This document shows, one piece after another, positions 59,601 to 64,000 of a stretch of DNA of 64,000 bases (the first letter of the stretch is position 1; each line of letters starts with the position of its first letter). This DNA comes from Heterobilharzia americana (lineage: Eukaryota; Platyhelminthes; Trematoda; Strigeidida; Schistosomatidae): assembly GCA_944470555.2 (NCBI GenBank), contig OX104130.1:73227160-73291159 (forward strand), written 5' to 3'. A program made the translations under genes and the position numbers. Under the pieces are notes generated by a model that did not search any database, was not told the origin of the DNA, and saw nothing but the letters and a program-made list of their open reading frames with translations.

Positions 59601-60400
59601 AACGTTATCTTCTCTTAACGCGTAGGATCGGTCACCGCACCAAGCAGGAAACATCGTTTAGCAACGTAACCACGTGCTTGAGCACTCCGTTAACGCCCCC
59701 TCAAAAGTTATCAGTGAACTTCTCCCTCGTGACTGTCATGCTTTAACGTATCTGCATACGCCATGTTGTCGGCTTGTTTACCGCATCCAACTTCTTATGA
59801 GCAGACGAGCGCGCGATACGTCTCATTGACTATCCACAATCTTGCAGAAAGCAATGCAGTACACCTACCAGGAAGCTGTTAGTCACCACTCTCACCAACA
59901 TTTCAGACGAAGACAAGCTCCCAAGCGACCCGGTCGTTTTTGCGGCATGACTATAGCAAACTACCCTTGGCATCTTGGACCAGATATTGCCCACATTTGG
60001 AGAGTGAACCAGGAACACTTCTCTTTGGATTGCTTCAACAACACTGACTACAGGAACAAGGAACCAGGATTCCCCTAACTGTTTTATAGTACACTAGTCC
60101 CAGAACTCAGCTCACATGTCTGATTCCTAACGGTTTGCTCCCCCGACCTTACTTTGAAGTTCAGCGTCACTGATCAGCTCATATGGATCTCGCTGTCCAT
60201 TACTACCCGTAAGTCATCTACAACGGTGTATTGGTTAAAATCCGACGGGGCCACGAGGAGGCTCACAGTCGTCTTGTAAGTAGGCTCAACTAGTATTTAC
60301 TAGTGCATGCCATCTCTATCTATTCCAGCTAGCAGCTGGAAAAACCACACCACATAGCCGTGCCGTGTAGAGCTTCTTTACTTTGAAGAGCTGGTGAGAC
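59600..60400. other. Unidentified segment of less AT-rich composition
   Basis: Clearly richer in G and C and in CpG than its surroundings (for example GCAGACGAGCGCGCGATACG near 59801). The frame upstream of and including 59842-60078 reads with one stop for about 140 codons: DCHALTYLHTPCCRLVYR, SRRARDTSH, then HQHFRRRQAPKRPGRFC and IANYPWHLGPDIAHIW. A basic proline-rich run followed by cysteine and histidine is reminiscent of the gag/zinc-knuckle end of LTR retrotransposons, but I cannot confirm a family. It could also be an old exon. Confidence 0.35.
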
Positions 60401-61070
60401 ATTTAGCTCTCTAAGGAGAGGCATAGTTATCTAACATAGAAAGAATTGTTTTTCGTCACTTGATGATAAATAGGAAGCCGAGTGATTTACTTTATTCACA
60501 AATAATTATGCATTTTCCATCTATAGTGTATTGAAAGTTTGTTGTTATCTACACCACTTATGAGCAGTAATAAATGTTAGCCTTTAACACTCATTATCAC
60601 TCACTGGGTATATCCACGTGACCAGTTCCAAATAGGAGGAAACATGCATTCTATATTCCACTGCCATTCACTGGAAAACAAATTACAACAGCTACTGACT
60701 TGCTTTCCACAGTGACTGGTATCACTGGTCAAAAATCATGCTCATAGTTTCTGAGAGAAGTAAAAAGATTAACGATGTCGTAGGAACATTTCAGTTGATT
60801 GCTTTGATTCAGACAGTATTTTAAACTCATATTGCCTCCGTTATGCAGTAAACTTTTATATCCCAAGTGGTTCTTTTTAAATCACCTCTACCTGCTTTCG
60901 AAGATTAAGTAAAAATGACGCTTAATTAGTGAACGTGTTTGAAATAAAGCAAAAAACCATATTTTTCACAATAGCTTTCTAGTGTTTATTTAATCCCTCC
61001 TGTAAAATAAATCATTGCATATCATTTGTACTCCACTGTCTATCCACCTTGGGCAGCTGGATAACTAGAT
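60401..61070. other. AT-rich stretch, no gene recognised
   Basis: No repeat or gene motif recognised. Confidence 0.5.
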
Positions 61071-61074
61071 AACA

Positions 61075-61285
61075 AGATTGTTGACTCCACGACTCTCTAT
61101 AAGCTTTCATTTCTTTCTCACACGATCCACTCCATGTCACTCTCGCACGCTAAGCTTGTCGTTACCAATTTATCTTCCACTCGACACCCTGGCCTGGTGC
61201 GTGATCTCCTAAAACCTTCTCAGTGTATGTCCGATCCAGTCCATCTCTACTTTCTTCCTAGGCATATTTGTTTGGTAATCATTGG
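61075..61285 (-). mobile_element. RTE-type LINE C-terminal fragment
   Basis: About 200 bp matching the end of the LINE coding region on minus (rc of CTCACACGATCCACTCCATG aligns with the TWRRW region of other copies; rc of CTACTTTCTTCCTAGGCATA is the RRKxR block). Truncated on both sides, no tail. Confidence 0.75.
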
Positions 61286-61289
61286 TATA

Positions 61290-63285
61290 GTAAGACACTG
61301 TCATTGACTATTAATACTTGTTCCTCAGCATCCAACTCCTAAGTAGAGATTTGCCTGAAGTATCGTGTTCTTTTTATCCTACGTCTGTCGATCACCAGAT
61401 ACCTTCACATAGAAATGTGTTTGTAGGTTTTGTCGATTGTGATGCTTACTCAATTGGGGAATCATGCAACGAGGTTCTCAGTCCTGCAAAAGGATATACA
61501 AGTTATTAAGCGACCTTCGAACAAATCTGTAGAAGTTAATAAGTTACAAGTCAAATTAGCAAACACCGTTCGTACCACCTGTTATAATTACAAAAAAAAT
61601 GAAAATGATAAAATTACACAAAAAGGTATTCAGACTGCAAGTAAAGATGGATAGCCGAGGCATTATACAGTACAATGTACGCTAATGCACGCAACATAAA
61701 GGAAGACTTAAGTATCCAACGAACTTGTATAAAGAATTTGAAATAACAAGTAATAAACACTAGTCATAACTAAAGTGCGAACAGGCAAACAAGCTGAATT
61801 TTCATCTATCTACATCATCACCCTGAAGTCATGCAGTAATAACTGACAGCGATGAGAAATTCCCATATTATTATCATGATTTTATTTGTCGCTACTAACT
61901 ATTTAAACATACGATTAATTGTCCAGGTCTTATTTCATGTAGAAGCGAGTTGTATGAAGTCAAGTAACGTCAAACATCAATTATCCTGCTACACTGGGAT
62001 TCTAGAAGCAATTCCATTTAAAATTCATTTATCCAATGCTCAACTTATTCACCTCTATTAGACCAAGTTACAATCCTGAAGTCTACAAACATCAGTCCAC
62101 TAAAGACATAACTGCTTTTACTGCAGCCACGTGTTTTTTTTCTCTGGTAAAAGTCAAATTTACCATTGAATTATCAAAGTGAACAGCACAATAAAAAATT
62201 GAATATCAATTCAGAACTTAAGATACAATAAACAATGTACCCTTGTTATTGTCCTCTTGAAGGGTTTTTCAAATGTCAACTCTAATCAGAATCAATCAAT
62301 TTCAAGTTTTCAGGCTCTAAAACATATCAGATGCATTTATTCTGACTTAATAGTTGTTGCTTTGAATGTAAAATAAACAACCTGGTAACTATCTTGTTTT
62401 ATTTAGGCTAACAGGGATACTAAAGATTTTTCATCAAAGTTATGAGAACTCATGATTCAGTCAAGTGTTTAATTTTACCATGAAACATGAATCCACCAAT
62501 AAGTAATATAGTTTTAACAGAAAAAAGACAGATACTGGTAGAAGAGATAAATATGAGTATTTACTTACTACTCAGTAATCAAACTTCATTCTACTGTCAG
62601 AAGTGTTACATCACAGCGATTTAGTTGATCCTCTGATATGAGTATCTGTTAGTTTTAACACTGACCTGAGTCCAGACTAACTAACTGTGAATGTTAGTAC
62701 CCAGTAAGCCCACCTCCTCTTATATGGCAATATAAAATGGAAAGCACTCCAAAATGAATTAGTCAAATCAAAATCTCATGGTTGTAACAGTTTTAAAGTT
62801 AAACTCCCTCATATCTATTCATGATTGGAAAAACTTATAAGTAACTTGAATAGAAAATAGTTACTGGCATGATATAGGTGGGCAACGTGATAAAGGAATT
62901 TTCCGTAAGAAAATTACGTTGAAATAAGGAAAATAAGACTCATTTATGTGTAATATTTCTGATGAAATGTAGTGGAATATGAGAACCAAAAATGAATATA
63001 ATATACTACTGAGATGCACCATCTATTAGCTTTCAATAATGAAGAATAAAATGATGATCTGTATCATTGATACGATTTGATCCATATTGGCAATATGTAA
63101 AAACAACTACTTTCACCTCATGATGAGCCACAATATCAGGTGATCTGTTTCTTTTATTATAAAAGTGATGTCGATTTCGATACTTTCAGCGACTGGCGAA
63201 TGCGACAATAACAAAAAACCACTAGTAGCTTGCTCAAATCATGAATGATCAAAAAGACATTTGTGACTGAGTATCGCCTTCATAG
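61290..63285. other. AT-rich stretch with a segment shared with the palindrome
   Basis: No gene recognised; frames 61318-61509, 61430-61654 and 61852-62061 lack motifs. 61765-61985 is related to the palindrome arms at 24800-25050 (minus) and 32510-32745 (plus): shared ATTTGTCGCTACTAACTATT and GATTAATTGTCCAGGTCTT, with scattered differences. Confidence 0.55.
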
Positions 63286-63985
63286 TAAAAGTTGTCCGGT
63301 TCACCCTCCTACCCAGGGCAGCATCGTTTCAAATACAGGCACTAGCACATATCAGAATATCAGGGCCAAGATCACAAACACAACAAGACAAGCTTTCCTT
63401 CTTCAATATGGAATCAGTGTGCAGATATACTCCACTGCACTGTACTCAGCATAAAGCGTCAACAATATCCGCAGTTTCAACAACAATCTCGGTCAAGTCA
63501 GTGCTTCTTTGTGATGGTTGCGAGACTTGGCGCGTCACGAAAAGCATTCCCAACAAACTGCAGACACACATCAGCCAAAAGCTTCCACCCACTCTAGCTC
63601 ACTCGATATTGAAGATGAGATGAGATGACGAGAATGATAAGAATATGCAAGAAGGAACTCACTATGGCTGGCTGGCTGGCTGGCTGGCAACGAACCGACC
63701 AACAACCAATCATCCAGCGAATATGCTCAGGAAGGAAGTGGAGATTGATTGAATTGAAAATCTACTGAGAATACGGCTTGGGGACATCACATGCCATGCC
63801 ATGCTGTTGGGTGGAACCTAAATAAGAAACGACGAGTTGGGCGTGCGTGTAGATGTTGTGAAGAAGAAATGAAGGCTACCTGGCGATAGTTTAGCCAGGC
63901 TGAAAAGACTCCAGAGAAGAGAGTGCAATGGAGACGTACTACTGAAACCTTTTTTTCCACTAGGGACACATGCGACAAATAATAA
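63286..63985 (+). mobile_element. RTE-type LINE 3' fragment at right edge
   Basis: Starts in the connector (CACCCTCCTACCCAGGGCAG). CDGCETWRVTKSIPNKLQTH lies near 63510-63570, the GATGA site near 63615, five CTGG units at 63668-63688, the C-terminal block 63690-63980, and an ATAATAAGTGATAAT tail from 63979. 5'-truncated and frame-broken. Confidence 0.85.
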
Positions 63986-64000
63986 GTGATAATCTCTTTG

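Overview
ORGANISM AND TYPE OF SEQUENCE. The window is an AT-rich, gene-poor stretch of a metazoan nuclear genome and looks like a schistosome or a close trematode relative. The evidence is the repeat set: many broken copies of one RTE-type LINE (APE endonuclease plus reverse transcriptase), several decayed Penelope-like elements (PLEs) with GIY-YIG endonucleases, and tRNA-derived SINEs carrying hammerhead-ribozyme motifs, the architecture of the schistosome Sm-alpha family. I found no convincing host protein gene, rRNA or functional tRNA in 64 kb. Every long open frame is a piece of a transposon, a translated microsatellite or unrecognisable.

LAYOUT. 1-2.9 kb: a minus-strand 5' LINE piece running off the left edge, then a plus-strand 3' LINE piece. 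6.1-7.2 kb: a PLE pseudogene. 8.4-10.9 kb: a possible PLE terminal repeat with a decayed hammerhead, then a second PLE pseudogene. 12.0-12.7 kb: two Sm-alpha-like SINEs in opposite orientation. 12.7-14.4 kb: a LINE. 19.1-19.5 kb: a PLE endonuclease remnant. 21.7-37.0 kb: the most striking region, an interrupted palindrome with arms of about 5.9 kb (22568-28469 and 29083-34979) around a 613-bp spacer, followed at once by a third, inverted copy (34978-37010) of the palindrome centre. The arms contain most of a LINE, a hammerhead SINE and non-coding DNA. 38.8-42 kb: a LINE inserted into a PLE-type repeat with an 18-bp target-site duplication, carrying an expanded (CTGG)n tract of about 95 units. 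43.8-44.5 kb: another PLE remnant. 45.2-45.8, 48.4-48.6, 51.2-51.4, 54.3-54.5 and 56.3-57.6 kb: SINE copies, several as head-to-head inverted pairs. LINE fragments also lie at 46.4-47.9, 50.3-51.0, 57.7-58.2, 61.1-61.3 and 63.3-64.0 kb. A patch at 59.6-60.4 kb looks less AT-rich than its surroundings and is unidentified.

HOW IT FITS TOGETHER. The recurring theme is inverted duplication of retroelements, from about 150-bp SINE hairpins to the 14-kb palindrome complex. The palindrome seems to have two age layers. Its outer 3.4 kb is almost identical between arms, while the inner part differs by roughly 3-4% where I compared it by eye. The change falls at a short dispersed repeat that also sits at the edge of the central spacer. 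The junction of the right arm with the third copy is abrupt, with 2 bp of microhomology, which suggests template switching. Several transcribed-strand motifs keep hammerhead cores; the best, at 56390-56435 on the minus strand, has all core bases. All LINE and PLE open frames are broken, so none of the copies can move on its own.

LIMITS. Family assignments come from reading translated motifs and recalling known families, with no database search. Identities are counted by eye over sampled stretches. Element ends are approximate (about 10-30 bp) unless a junction is discussed.
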